A stretch of 15,584 bases of DNA from Oscillospiraceae bacterium (GCA_022792755.1 JAAWBP010000021.1:1-15584), one strand, 5' to 3'; numbered from the stretch's first letter, positions 5,825-14,235 are shown. Program-made: numbers and translations. Notes: generated by a model not told the origin, from the letters alone.

Positions 5825-6708
5825 TTGTTTTCCCACTCTTTCATCGATTTAGCTTCCTCATAAAGCTGACAGTAGCTGTGATACCGCGACAGCGGTATTT
5901 CCCCCTGTTCAACTGCATGCTTCACCGCACAGCCGCTCTCCGCGGTATGGGAGCAGTCCTGAAACCGGCAATCTCCAAGGAAAGGGAGAAATTCGCGGAA
6001 GAGATGCTGGAGTTCCTCCTTTTTGATGGAAGCGTATTGATGCAGCGCGATCGTCGAAAAGCCCGGCGTATCCGCCACATAACCCCCGTCAATGGGGTAA
6101 AGCTCCACATGGCGGGTCGTATGCCGCCCACGGCCCAGTTTCTGGCTGATCTGCGAGGTTTCAAACCTATATTCTCCAAATAGGTTGTTGAGCAGGCTTG
6201 ATTTCCCCACGCCGGAATTCCCCGCCAGGGCAGTGATTTTGCCTTGCAGGTAAGGCGCCAGCACCTTTCCGGAATCCACCTCCATATTGTTGAGGGAGAT
6301 CGTAATAAATCCCGCTTTGCGATAAATTCCTTCCAGCTCTTCGCCCGCCGATAAATCGACTTTCGTAACAACGATCAGCGGTTCGATCCCCTTAGCTTCG
6401 GCGGCAGTCAGAAGCTGGTCCAAATTGAAGAGATTCGGGAGCGGTTCACAGCAGGAAACCACCATGACAAGCTGATCCAGGTTGGCAAGCGGCGGCCGAA
6501 GCCATTCGTTCTTTCTGGGAAATATTTCGTCGATCACTCCCTGAAGTTCGCCTGTGCTGCTTATTTTTACCTTGTCTCCAGCTAAAGGTTTGGTGTTTTC
6601 CCGGCGAAAGATTCCTTTAGCTTTGCACTCATAGATCAAACCATCTTCGGTTTTTATATAATAAAAGCCGCCGATTCCCTTTAAAATAATCCCTTCCAAG
6701 CCATCCAT
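5821..6708 (-). CDS. rsgA: Ribosome small-subunit-dependent GTPase RsgA
   Basis: About 295 residues, the usual length. RsgA (YjeQ/YloQ/CpgA) is a late 30S maturation GTPase with a circularly permuted G domain: G4 TKVD (115-118) comes before G1 GNSGVGKS (163-170) and G3 DTPGF (213-217). An N-terminal OB fold precedes it (EGIILKGIGGFYYI). The C-terminal zinc finger is Cys247, Cys252, His254, Cys260. In Firmicutes it is also a substrate of the PrkC kinase encoded next to it, which fits the gene order. The start is uncertain. ATG 6708 directly abuts GAAAGG. TTG 6699 would have AAAGGA at about 8 nt and would begin like its homologues (LEGIILK). ATG 6738 lies inside a hairpin without a ribosome binding site. 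It overlaps thiN by 4 nt. Confidence 0.95.
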   Translation of the reverse strand: MDGLEGIILKGIGGFYYIKTEDGLIYECKAKGIFRRENTKPLAGDKVKISSTGELQGVIDEIFPRKNEWLRPPLANLDQLVMVVSCCEPLPNLFNLDQLLTAAEAKGIEPLIVVTKVDLSAGEELEGIYRKAGFITISLNNMEVDSGKVLAPYLQGKITALAGNSGVGKSSLLNNLFGEYRFETSQISQKLGRGRHTTRHVELYPIDGGYVADTPGFSTIALHQYASIKKEELQHLFREFLPFLGDCRFQDCSHTAESGCAVKHAVEQGEIPLSRYHSYCQLYEEAKSMKEWENK

Positions 6709-6730
6709 CCTTTCGCAGCAGATAGAACGA

Positions 6731-6763
6731 ATCCTCATCTGAAAACAGATGAGGATCGTTTTT
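6731..6763 (+). promoter_or_regulatory. Hairpin upstream of rsgA, terminator-like in plus orientation
   Basis: ATCCTCATCTG (6731-6741) pairs perfectly with CAGATGAGGAT (6746-6756) around an AAAA loop, an 11-bp stem. On the plus strand CG and five T residues (6759-6763) follow, as in an intrinsic terminator. On the minus strand, where the operon is transcribed, the hairpin lies between prkC and rsgA, 23 nt before the rsgA ATG, and is not followed by a U run. It may block antisense transcription, stabilise the rsgA-thiN mRNA or reduce read-through. The rest of 6764-6834 shows nothing recognisable. Confidence 0.55.
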
Positions 6764-6834
6764 CTAAAAGAAACAAATACGCTTCTATCCTGGTTGCTAA
6801 AATCAACTGCAACACGAACCGATTTCTCGGCTTT

Positions 6835-8922
6835 TTACTCCGCTGCACTGGAAACATTATCTCGATTGCTGCTGCTTATATCACTTCCGCTACTATTACT
6901 ACTGCTGTTACTGCTTTCACTGTTACTGTTGCTGTTGCTGTTGTCAGAGCTGGTGTTGGGGGGAGCAAAAGAGGTGAAAACATTAGCCTTAGTGGTGACT
7001 ACCTGGATCGACCCTGTGTCAAAATCGGCATCATACTGTGCAAACAGCTTTTCACCTTCAGATGAACCCTGCGGTGCAACCATAACGCGGACATCATGGG
7101 AATCAGTCGCAGGTGCAGTCAAAGAGAATTTATAATTAGAAGTAGCAGAAACATTGACGACATCTGTTTTCTGCTCAACTCCATCCATCAACACCCTAAA
7201 GGTAAAGCGCTGGTAAACGTTGGCCGCATTCGTCGGGATATTGACAGTGAAATTCAGCGTTTTATCGTCCGGCACGCCGTTGCTGACTTCGAGGACGACC
7301 AAATCGCCCACCCTTGCAGAACTGCCTTCGGCAAGACTTTGCGAAAGAACCGTTCCTTCCGGTTCAGCGCTGTTGATCTCCTGAATTCTGCAACGCAGAC
7401 CCAAGCCCTTTAATTTAGCTTCCGCAGCATCGCGCATCTCATTGAGCACCTTGGGAACAATAATCGGCTTCTGATCGGCGCCCATGCTGACATAAAGCGT
7501 GACAGAAGAACCGGCGTTCACCTGTTCTCCAGCAGCCGGACTGGTTCGAATGACATTGCCTTTAGCCACCGTCGAATCAAACTGCTGCACTATATCCGCT
7601 TTTAATCCTTTTTTAGTCAGTGCATCTTCCGCTTCTACCAGTGGTTTGTTGACAACATCCGGCACATCAAGCATGTCGAGTCCGCTGCTGACCGTTACAT
7701 AAAGGGTCTGCCCTTCTTTGATTTTAATGCCGGCTTTTATTTCCTGGTCGATAATATATCCTGCCTCATATTCCTCAGAATAAGCAGTCGTTTTCTGCTC
7801 GATTTTGATTTTGCTGTACTGCGGGTCACTGATCACTTCGGTATAAACCTTCCCCCGCAGATCGGGAACTTCTATCTCCGGCACCTTTTCGAAGATGTCA
7901 CTGAACCCAAAAATAACGATGCAGACGATGACGGAAACCACTACGAAAGCGGCAGCGACACCGGCGAGAATCGGGATCATATGGGACTTTTTCTCTTTGA
8001 CTTCCTCATCCTCTTCTGCGTTTTCGGCAGTGACAGCGTCAAAGTACTTGGTCGTGTCATCGTCGCCAAAATATTTATACTCGAATAAGATGCTGGGATT
8101 GCGCTTGAATTCATCGATATCGCGCAGCATCTCAGCCGCGCTCTGGTACCGTTTCGCCGGGTCTTTCTGCATTGCACGGACTGTAATTTCCTCGAGCCCT
8201 TCCGGAATGGTCGCGTTGATCGCACGCGGCTTGCGGGCAGGCGCCTGCATCTGCATAATCGCGACTGAAACGGCGCTGTCCGCCTCAAACGGCAGCTGGC
8301 CGGTCAGCATCTCAAAAAGCATGATGCCGACAGAATAGATATCGGTTTTTTCATCGATTTGATCGCCGCGGGCCTGCTCCGGGCTGATATAATGCACAGA
8401 ACCGATGGCCTTGTCCGTCATTGTCTTGCTGTCCCCCCGGGCAAACCGCGCAATGCCAAAGTCCATGACTTTGATCGTGCCATCCTGAAGCAGCATGATG
8501 TTCTGCGGCTTTACATCCCGGTGGACGATCCCGTTATCATGGGCGTGCTGCAGGGCGCGCAGGATCTGAACAGTAAAATGGATGGCCTCTTTCCAGGTCA
8601 GAACCTTCTGCTGTTCGATATACTGCTTCAAAGTAATCCCGGAGATATACTCCATGACAATATACTGAATCCGGTCGCCAAAACTGACATCCACCACGCG
8701 GACTATATTCGGGTGAGAAAGCAGTGCAATCGCTTTCGATTCATTTTTAAAGCGCCTTAAGAACTCGCTGTTTTTGGAAAACTCATCTTTCAGAATCTTC
8801 ACCGCAACGACGCTGCCTTCCAGGATATCGTTCGCTTTGTAAACGTTCGCCATCCCGCCCACGCCGATGAGTTCTGTAATTTCATATCGGCCATCCAGCC
8901 GTTTTCCCACATACTTATCCAT
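6835..8922 (-). CDS. prkC: PASTA-domain Ser/Thr protein kinase PrkC
   Basis: A 695-residue membrane kinase. The cytosolic Hanks-type kinase domain (~12-270) has the glycine loop GVGGMANVYK, Lys42, HRD (134-136), DFG (154-156), activation-loop Thr167/Thr169 and SPEQ. A charged juxtamembrane linker (EEDEEVKEKK) leads to one transmembrane helix (~315-340). Three extracellular PASTA repeats follow (~350-414, 417-482, 487-550), which in this family bind muropeptides or lipid II. Next comes an Ig-like beta domain (~553-641), as in B. subtilis PrkC. The C-terminus (~657-690) is an unusual Ser/Asn-rich low-complexity tail. GGAGGG (8939-8934) lies 11 nt before the ATG. prpC ends 22 nt upstream, giving the standard phosphatase-kinase pair. 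PrkC governs growth, cell-wall homeostasis and germination in relatives. Confidence 0.96.
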   Translation of the reverse strand: MDKYVGKRLDGRYEITELIGVGGMANVYKANDILEGSVVAVKILKDEFSKNSEFLRRFKNESKAIALLSHPNIVRVVDVSFGDRIQYIVMEYISGITLKQYIEQQKVLTWKEAIHFTVQILRALQHAHDNGIVHRDVKPQNIMLLQDGTIKVMDFGIARFARGDSKTMTDKAIGSVHYISPEQARGDQIDEKTDIYSVGIMLFEMLTGQLPFEADSAVSVAIMQMQAPARKPRAINATIPEGLEEITVRAMQKDPAKRYQSAAEMLRDIDEFKRNPSILFEYKYFGDDDTTKYFDAVTAENAEEDEEVKEKKSHMIPILAGVAAAFVVVSVIVCIVIFGFSDIFEKVPEIEVPDLRGKVYTEVISDPQYSKIKIEQKTTAYSEEYEAGYIIDQEIKAGIKIKEGQTLYVTVSSGLDMLDVPDVVNKPLVEAEDALTKKGLKADIVQQFDSTVAKGNVIRTSPAAGEQVNAGSSVTLYVSMGADQKPIIVPKVLNEMRDAAEAKLKGLGLRCRIQEINSAEPEGTVLSQSLAEGSSARVGDLVVLEVSNGVPDDKTLNFTVNIPTNAANVYQRFTFRVLMDGVEQKTDVVNVSATSNYKFSLTAPATDSHDVRVMVAPQGSSEGEKLFAQYDADFDTGSIQVVTTKANVFTSFAPPNTSSDNSNSNSNSESSNSSSNSSGSDISSSNRDNVSSAAE
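6853..6954 (-). repeat. Ser/Asn codon-repeat tract in the PrkC C-terminus
   Basis: An in-frame low-complexity run of AGC, AAC and TCC-like codons encodes about 34 residues, nearly all Ser and Asn with a few Asp, Glu and Gly. On the plus strand it reads as imperfect CTGTTA/CTGTTG units. It lies outside the membrane, distal to the PASTA and Ig-like domains. Such tracts can expand or contract by slippage. Confidence 0.7.
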
Positions 8923-8944
8923 TCTGTTTTTATCCCTCCATCGC

Positions 8945-9670
8945 TTATTCGACCAGCAAAACAGCTGTTATATTATCAGGGCCGCCCGCATCGTTGGCAA
9001 GGTCGATCAAGCGCCCTGGAACTTCCTCCGGCGGATCTTGTAAAACCGTTTTATAAATCACCGACGGGTCGCAGTTATTGGTGAGGCCGTCGGTACAAAT
9101 CAGCACCCTATCACCCGGATTCAGAACAGTCTCAAGGTAATCGATGCAAACCTTACTGCCTACCCCGACCGCCCGTGTGATCAAATTTCGCTGAGGGTGG
9201 TTTTTGGCGTCTTCGTCGGATATTTTCCCCTGTTCCAAAAGCTCTTGTACCAGGGAGTGGTCCCTCGTCACCTGAGTAAATTCGTTTTTGCTAACGACAT
9301 ACGCCCGGCTGTCTCCAACATGCGCAACGTGGAGGGTTCTTTTTTCCAGCAGCGCTGCAACTGCCGTCGTTCCCATCCCGTCATAGTCGGAATTGCCTTT
9401 AGCCGCACTGTAAACCTCACTGTTTGCCGCTGTCACTGCGGTAATCAGCAGATTTCGGATCCTGTTCTGATCAATGTCGTCACGGTAACCGGATTCAATC
9501 CGGCCGCAAATCGTATCACACGCCAAACGGCTGGCCACGTTGCCCGCCTTTTCTCCTCCCATACCGTCGCAGACGACAGCGTAAGAAGAGGCTTCTCCCA
9601 GCTTTCCAAAGCGGAAGACGTCCTGATTTGTCGGACGAATCCTGCCCGGATCCGTTCTTCCTACAATCAT
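8945..9670 (-). CDS. prpC: PP2C-family Ser/Thr protein phosphatase PrpC/Stp
   Basis: A 241-residue, metal-dependent (Mn/Mg) phosphatase that dephosphorylates PrkC and its substrates. The PP2C motifs occur in order: RPTNQDVF (~12-19), VCDGMGG (33-39, metal ligand Asp35), GTTAV (~100-104), AHVGDSRAYV (116-125, Asp120), LITRAVG (~163-169), ICTDGLTN (191-198, Asp194) and GGPDNITAVLL (Asp232). All metal-ligand aspartates are present and the length is typical. The ATG at 9670 has GAGGTGAT (9684-9677) 6 nt upstream, and this sequence contains the rlmN stop codon. Translation of the two genes is therefore closely linked. Longer starts would overlap rlmN extensively. prkC follows 22 nt downstream. Confidence 0.95.
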   Translation of the reverse strand: MIVGRTDPGRIRPTNQDVFRFGKLGEASSYAVVCDGMGGEKAGNVASRLACDTICGRIESGYRDDIDQNRIRNLLITAVTAANSEVYSAAKGNSDYDGMGTTAVAALLEKRTLHVAHVGDSRAYVVSKNEFTQVTRDHSLVQELLEQGKISDEDAKNHPQRNLITRAVGVGSKVCIDYLETVLNPGDRVLICTDGLTNNCDPSVIYKTVLQDPPEEVPGRLIDLANDAGGPDNITAVLLVE

Positions 9671-9677
9671 GATAGGA

Positions 9678-10718
9678 TCACCTCTTAACATTCTGGCTGT
9701 TTCTCCGCAACTGACCGCAGGCCGCGTGAATATCGGCCCCAAGCGTTCGCCGCACTGTTGTATTGATTCCCATGGAAAGAAGCAGGTTCTGGAACCGAAA
9801 TACATCTTCCCGCGCCGCCGCCTGATAACCGGCTTCCTCCACCGGATTGACCGGGATCAGGTTCACATGGCAGAGCATTCCGCGAAGGCGGGAGGCGAGT
9901 TCCTCCGCATCCCTTTTGCTGTCGTTTACCCCGCGGATCAATGCATATTCAAACGAAATCCTGCGGTGAGTCTCCTCTGCGTAAAAGCGGCAGGCTTTGA
10001 GTAATTCATTCATCGAGTATCTGCGGCTGACCGGCATCGTCTTTGAGCGGACCGTATCGTTTGGCGCATGGAGAGAGACTGACAAGGTCAGCCCCAATCG
10101 TTTCTCCGCTAAATCGCAGATGCGTTCCACTAAACCGCAGGTGGAAAGGGAAAGATGCCGCAGGCTCAGGTTCATCCCGTTTTCGTCTGAAACCAGCTCC
10201 AGAAACCGGAGGACGTTGTCGTAATTGTCCAGCGGCTCGCCGATCCCCATCATAACGACGCTGGATATCTTCCGGCCGCTGTCAAGGGCGGAGCAGTAAA
10301 TCTGATCCAGCATTTCAGACGGTGTCAGGTTCCTTACAAACCCCGCAATCGTCGAAGCGCAAAAGGTGCAGCCCATTTTGCAGCCGACCTGAGAGGAGAT
10401 ACAGATGCTTGTCCCGTGGCGGTATTCCATCAGCACGCATTCCACAAATTCTCCATCCCGCAGCTCATAAAGGTATTTTACCGTATTATCTATCTGAGAG
10501 ACAAGCTTTTTTATCATTTTTAGTGAATCTATGTAAAACACACTCTCTAAACGCTGTTGAAACTTAGCGGAAATGTTGGTCATTTCGGAGAAAGAAAAAG
10601 CGTGTTTCTGATGGAGCCATTCATAAATCTGTTTTGCACGGAATTTCGGTTCACCCAGCCCGACAATGTGCTGGGTCAATTCCTCTAATGTGAGCGACTT
10701 GATATCAATTTTTTCCAA
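9678..10718 (-). CDS. rlmN: 23S rRNA (adenine2503-C2)-methyltransferase RlmN
   Basis: A 346-residue radical-SAM enzyme that methylates C2 of A2503 in 23S rRNA, and in several bacteria A37 of some tRNAs. The cluster-binding CxxxCxxC is Cys113, Cys117 and Cys120 in GCKMGCTFCAS. MGIGEP (157-162) is the SAM-binding GEP motif. Cys334 in GADIHAACGQLRR is the C-terminal catalytic cysteine that carries the methyl intermediate in E. coli. The start is assigned to TTG 10718: GGAG (10729-10726) lies exactly 7 nt upstream, and the protein then begins EKIDIKSLTLEEL, like its homologues. The open frame extends another 42 codons into rsmB, but those residues look like shadow. rsmB stops 4 nt upstream. Cfr-type resistance enzymes are related, but the operon position and sequence favour RlmN. 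Confidence 0.95.
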   Translation of the reverse strand: MEKIDIKSLTLEELTQHIVGLGEPKFRAKQIYEWLHQKHAFSFSEMTNISAKFQQRLESVFYIDSLKMIKKLVSQIDNTVKYLYELRDGEFVECVLMEYRHGTSICISSQVGCKMGCTFCASTIAGFVRNLTPSEMLDQIYCSALDSGRKISSVVMMGIGEPLDNYDNVLRFLELVSDENGMNLSLRHLSLSTCGLVERICDLAEKRLGLTLSVSLHAPNDTVRSKTMPVSRRYSMNELLKACRFYAEETHRRISFEYALIRGVNDSKRDAEELASRLRGMLCHVNLIPVNPVEEAGYQAAAREDVFRFQNLLLSMGINTTVRRTLGADIHAACGQLRRNSQNVKR

Positions 10719-10722
10719 ATCA

Positions 10723-12039
10723 TCACTCCACTCGTTTAAACGATGCGAGATAAAATCCGTCCGGCCCTTTTTCCCGCGGAAAAAAGGTCGCCTGAAAACC
10801 GTCTGTTTCTGAAAAAGGAAGTTTCGGCAGCGGATCCGGCTCAAAGGCAGGATGGCCCTTTAAAAAGGCCTCCGCCACCTGTTCATTCTCCATCTTTGAC
10901 AAAGAGCAGGTGGAATAGACAAGCGTTCCGCCGGGCAAAACGTAATTGGCCGCATTTTGAAGGATTTTAAGTTGAACCGACGGTAAATTTGCAAGGGATT
11001 CCTTCGGCTTGTACTTGATTTCGGGTTTGCGGCGGATCACCCCCAAACCGGCACAAGGCACGTCACAGAAAACGCAGTCCGCTTCCCCGAGCTCTGGAGC
11101 AAACACCGACGCATCCGCCTCTGAAGCAGAAATGTTTTGTATCCCCAGCCGTTTTGCCCCGCTTTCAATCAGGCGAACGCGTTTGGGATGCAGATCGAAC
11201 GAGGAGACCATTCCGCCCAGAGGGGTCAGTTCCTGCGCAATGGTGAAGCTCTTCCCGCCCGGCGCCGCACAGAGATCGAACAGCCTTGCGGGCTTTTTTG
11301 CAGCGGCGACGAGGGCACAAAGCTGAGAGGCAATATCCTGCACATGAAAGAACCCTTCTGCAAACGCCTCACTCCCAACCGGATTCCCCTTCACCACATG
11401 GAGGCAATGCTTTAATTCCGGTATTTTTTCAGTTTCAATCCCCTCTTCCCTGAGAAGGGCAATCAATTCCTCGTCGGACACCTTCAAAGGATTAACCCGG
11501 AGCGTGACCGGCGGAGGGTTAAGGGAATCCTCCAGAATGGCCTCCATCCGTTCGGCGCCGTAATCCCTTTCATACTGTTCGATCAGCCAGACGGGGCAGG
11601 AGTAACGAATGCCGAGCCGCTGTAAAGGCTCATCCGGTTCAGGGCAGGTTCTGCCGTCCCGGATAAACTGGCGGAGGAGCGCGTTGACGAACCCCTTCGC
11701 CCCCGGTTTGGCCGCCGCTGCCAGCTTCACACTTTCGTTGACGGCAGCGGATTCCGGCGTATCCAGAAAGAGGAGCTGGTAAAGCCCCATCCACAAAATG
11801 ATCCGGATTTTCAAATCCAAGCGCTCCAGCGGCTGTTTTGAATAGCAGGACAGGATATAATCGAGGGTCAGCTTCCGTTCGAGCACCCCGTAAAAAAGAC
11901 GGGAGGCAAACCCCTTGTCCCGGTCGGAAAGGCCGCTTTTTTGAAGGGCTACATCCAGGATGAGGTTCGAATAGCTGCGGTCTTTTTCCAGACGGAGAAG
12001 CGAATCCAGAACAACAAATCTCGCGTTTTTCAAGACCAT
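10723..12039 (-). CDS. rsmB: 16S rRNA (cytosine967-C5)-methyltransferase RsmB
   Basis: A 438-residue two-part enzyme. The N-terminal NusB-like RNA-binding domain (~1-125, NARFVVLDSLLRLEKDRSYSN...) precedes a Rossmann-fold m5C methyltransferase domain. The SAM loop is CAAPGGK (257-263). Motif IV is DVPCAGLG (Cys329, product release) and motif VI is YSTCSL (catalytic Cys378). It acts on 16S rRNA C967 during ribosome assembly. The start is uncertain. ATG 12039 gives the family's usual N-terminus, with GGTGAT directly before it. ATG 12063 or TTG 12075 would add 8 or 12 residues. A 72-nt gap separates it from the yugP stop, the longest spacing in this half of the operon, without a clear hairpin. 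rlmN starts 4 nt after its stop. Confidence 0.95.
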   Translation of the reverse strand: MVLKNARFVVLDSLLRLEKDRSYSNLILDVALQKSGLSDRDKGFASRLFYGVLERKLTLDYILSCYSKQPLERLDLKIRIILWMGLYQLLFLDTPESAAVNESVKLAAAAKPGAKGFVNALLRQFIRDGRTCPEPDEPLQRLGIRYSCPVWLIEQYERDYGAERMEAILEDSLNPPPVTLRVNPLKVSDEELIALLREEGIETEKIPELKHCLHVVKGNPVGSEAFAEGFFHVQDIASQLCALVAAAKKPARLFDLCAAPGGKSFTIAQELTPLGGMVSSFDLHPKRVRLIESGAKRLGIQNISASEADASVFAPELGEADCVFCDVPCAGLGVIRRKPEIKYKPKESLANLPSVQLKILQNAANYVLPGGTLVYSTCSLSKMENEQVAEAFLKGHPAFEPDPLPKLPFSETDGFQATFFPREKGPDGFYLASFKRVE

Positions 12040-12111
12040 ATCACCACGCGGCACCAGGTGCATTCCATCGTTCAACGCCCTCGCGCCGCCTTCCTTTCAA
12101 TCTATTTTGCA

Positions 12112-12801
12112 CTACCTTCTTCTGTTGGAAAGGGCGATCAGACGGATCAGGTTCGCGACTGCGACCAGCAGCGCCGCCACATAGGTCAGCGCCGCAGCCC
12201 TTAAAACCTTTTTGGCGCCGGCCAGCTCCCCTCCCTCGAGAATCCGCTGGGCCTCCAGCGTTTTGACCGCCCGGCGGCTTGCATTAAACTCGACCGGCAG
12301 GGTAATCAGCTGAAAGAGGACGACCGCACAGAAGAGAAGGATCCCGACCGTCGTCAGAAGGCTCCAGGACATGACGATCCCCAAAATGGCGAGCGGGATC
12401 GCCAGGCTCGAACCGATCTGGGTCACCGGAATAACCGCTTGGCGTATCTTGATCGGAAAATACCCGGTCGAATGCTGAACGGCATGTCCAACCTCATGCG
12501 CCGCTACGCCGATTGCCCCGACCGAACTGCTCCCATAGGTGGAGTCGGACAGCCGGACGACATTCGAACGCGGATCGTAGTGATCGGACAAGCTGCCCGA
12601 AACCCGTTCAATCCGGACATTGTAGAGACCGTTATCATCAAGAATCTTCCGCGCTATTTCATCGGCCGTGTAGCCTTTGCTGCTGCGGACGGCATTGTAC
12701 TTTTTAAAGGTGGCGGAGACGTTGATCTGGGCCAGTAAAGCGATCAAGACCGCCGGGATCACCAGAAAAAGATAATAGGTGTCGAAATAAAAATATGGCA
12801 A
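12112..12801 (-). CDS. yugP: YugP-type membrane zinc metallopeptidase
   Basis: A 229-residue integral membrane protein of the Zn_peptidase_2 (YugP) family. The N-terminal helix (~8-27) is followed by a soluble segment with HEVGH (His102-Glu103, His106), the HExxH zinc and catalytic motif. Glu171 in VEFNASRRA is the likely third ligand. Two long hydrophobic segments (~131-170) and one near the C-terminus (~203-224) complete the topology. The substrate is unknown in this family. The TTG start at 12801 is well supported: GGGGAG (12814-12809) lies 7 nt upstream and fmt stops 4 nt before it. Extending to 12936 would overlap fmt. A yugP-like gene between fmt and rsmB is common in Clostridia. Confidence 0.92.
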   Translation of the reverse strand: MPYFYFDTYYLFLVIPAVLIALLAQINVSATFKKYNAVRSSKGYTADEIARKILDDNGLYNVRIERVSGSLSDHYDPRSNVVRLSDSTYGSSSVGAIGVAAHEVGHAVQHSTGYFPIKIRQAVIPVTQIGSSLAIPLAILGIVMSWSLLTTVGILLFCAVVLFQLITLPVEFNASRRAVKTLEAQRILEGGELAGAKKVLRAAALTYVAALLVAVANLIRLIALSNRRR

Positions 12802-12805
12802 GTTT

Positions 12806-13732
12806 TTACTCCCCTTTGCCGATAAAATCGCCGGCTGCCAATCTGCGCCCCCGCAAAAAGTCGCCGCCAGACATCCGTTTGGAACCCTCATACTGAACTT
12901 CGACCAGCTCGAGCGATCCGGAACCGCAGCCGACAATCATCCGCTTCGAGTCGAGAATCTCCCCCGGCCTGCCGGTGAGGCCGCTGCGGGCGGAGCGGTA
13001 AACCTTCAGGCGTTTCCCCTGAAATTCCGTATAGGCACAGGGCCATTCGGACAAGCCGCAGACCAGATGATGCAATTCCTCCGACGGCTTGGTGAAATCA
13101 AGCGCCCCCATCTCTTTTGTCAGCATCGGCGCACGGGTTGCAAGCTGGTCATCCTGCGGTTCAGGTCGAAGTTCCCCCGCCTTGAGCTCTGAGACCGTTT
13201 TCAAAAGCAGTTCCGCTCCCAGATGGGAAAGACGCTCATACAGCTCGCTCGAGGTCTCATTCTCCCCCACCGGCGTTTCCGCCTTTAAAAGCATATCCCC
13301 CGTGTCGAGCCCCTCCGCCATAAACATCGTCGTCACACCGCCTATAGGGTCGCCGTTGAGCACTGTCCACTGGATGGGCGCCGCACCGCGGTACTTCGGA
13401 AGGAGCGAACCATGGACGTTGATGCAGCCGTACCGGGGCAGTTCCAGCACTGCTTTGGGCAGGAGCTTTCCGTAAGCGACGACGACGATCAGCTCAGGTT
13501 CGAGCGCTTTGAGCTGCTCAAAAGCTTCATCGCTCCGAAGGGTTCCTGGCTGATAAACGGGGATTCCCTTTTCTTCGGCTGCCATCTTCACCGGAGGCGG
13601 CTGGAGGCGATGCCCCCTCCCCTTCGGCTTATCCGGCTGAGTAAAGGCAGCGGCGACCGTCTCGCCGGACTCCAAAAGGGCGCTGAGAGACGGGACGGCG
13701 AAATCCGGCGTCCCCATAAAAACAATCCTCAT
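12806..13732 (-). CDS. fmt: Methionyl-tRNA formyltransferase
   Basis: A 308-residue enzyme that uses 10-formyl-tetrahydrofolate to formylate initiator Met-tRNA. The N-terminal formyltransferase domain starts RIVFMGTPDFAVPSL. The catalytic triad is Asn105, His107 and Asp143 (INVHGSLLPKYRGAAPIQ and EGLDTGDML). The SLLPKYRG folate-site signature is at 109-116. The C-terminal tRNA-binding OB-like domain (~205-308) includes the conserved SEWPCAYTEFQGKRLKVYRS segment. GGAGGA (13744-13739) lies 6 nt before the ATG. It follows def by 23 nt, so the enzymes that add and remove the formyl group are made together. yugP starts 4 nt downstream. Length and motifs are complete. Confidence 0.97.
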   Translation of the reverse strand: MRIVFMGTPDFAVPSLSALLESGETVAAAFTQPDKPKGRGHRLQPPPVKMAAEEKGIPVYQPGTLRSDEAFEQLKALEPELIVVVAYGKLLPKAVLELPRYGCINVHGSLLPKYRGAAPIQWTVLNGDPIGGVTTMFMAEGLDTGDMLLKAETPVGENETSSELYERLSHLGAELLLKTVSELKAGELRPEPQDDQLATRAPMLTKEMGALDFTKPSEELHHLVCGLSEWPCAYTEFQGKRLKVYRSARSGLTGRPGEILDSKRMIVGCGSGSLELVEVQYEGSKRMSGGDFLRGRRLAAGDFIGKGE

Positions 13733-13755
13733 CCATGATCCTCCTGTTTTTCCGG

Positions 13756-14214
13756 CTATTCTTTCTCTTCCACGATTTTTTCGGCGATATCCAGAAACAA
13801 AATTCCCTCCAGATGATCCAGCTCATGGCAGAACGCACGGGCCAGTAAATCCTCGCCCTCCCTGGTAAATGTCTTTCCATGGCGGTCCTGTGCCTTGACC
13901 GTCACCTTTTTCGGGCGCTTGGTCAGGCCGTATTCACCGGGGCAGGACAGGCAGCCTTCATATTCCTCCTGGCGGCCGCTGCTCGAAACGATCACCGGAT
14001 TTACAAGCTCAATCAACCCCTCCCCGGCATCGATCACCACGACACGGCGCAGGATCCCAACCTGCGGCGCCGCAAGCCCTACCCCGTCGTTTTGATACAT
14101 CGTTTCCGCCATATCATCCAAGAGCTCCCAAAGCCGCTCGTCGAATTTCTCTACCGGACGGCATTTCTTTTTCAGGATTTCATCCTCTTTTGTCACAATA
14201 TTTCGGATGGCCAT
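13756..14214 (-). CDS. def: Peptide deformylase
   Basis: A 152-residue metalloenzyme (Fe or Zn) that removes the formyl group from nascent proteins. All three signature motifs are present: GVGLAAPQVG (44-53), EGCLSCPG (86-93, metal ligand Cys88) and HELDHLEG (130-137, ligands His130/His134, catalytic Glu131). The length and the short C-terminal helix (DIAEKIVEEKE) resemble the compact type 1 deformylases, and I see no type 2 Gram-positive insert. GGAGAG (14228-14223) lies 8 nt before ATG 14214. The gene sits 21 nt after priA and 23 nt before fmt, the classic priA-def-fmt order. Confidence 0.97.
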   Translation of the reverse strand: MAIRNIVTKEDEILKKKCRPVEKFDERLWELLDDMAETMYQNDGVGLAAPQVGILRRVVVIDAGEGLIELVNPVIVSSSGRQEEYEGCLSCPGEYGLTKRPKKVTVKAQDRHGKTFTREGEDLLARAFCHELDHLEGILFLDIAEKIVEEKE

Positions 14215-14235
14215 TTGATTTTCTCTCCATTTCTA

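Noticed and set aside
6853..6954. CRISPR-like or satellite repeat
   Set aside because: The units are imperfect codons in frame with PrkC, without spacers.
6749..7135. Plus-strand Leu-rich frame resembling a membrane protein
   Set aside because: The poly-leucine run is the antisense reading of the PrkC Ser/Asn triplet tract.
9671..9805. N-terminal extension of PrpC by 45 codons
   Set aside because: It overlaps rlmN; the PP2C fold begins at the ATG 9670 (MIVGRTDPG), which has its own ribosome binding site.
10719..10844. N-terminal extension of RlmN by 42 codons
   Set aside because: It is antisense-free but overlaps the rsmB end in another frame, has no family similarity, and TTG 10718 has an ideally spaced ribosome binding site.
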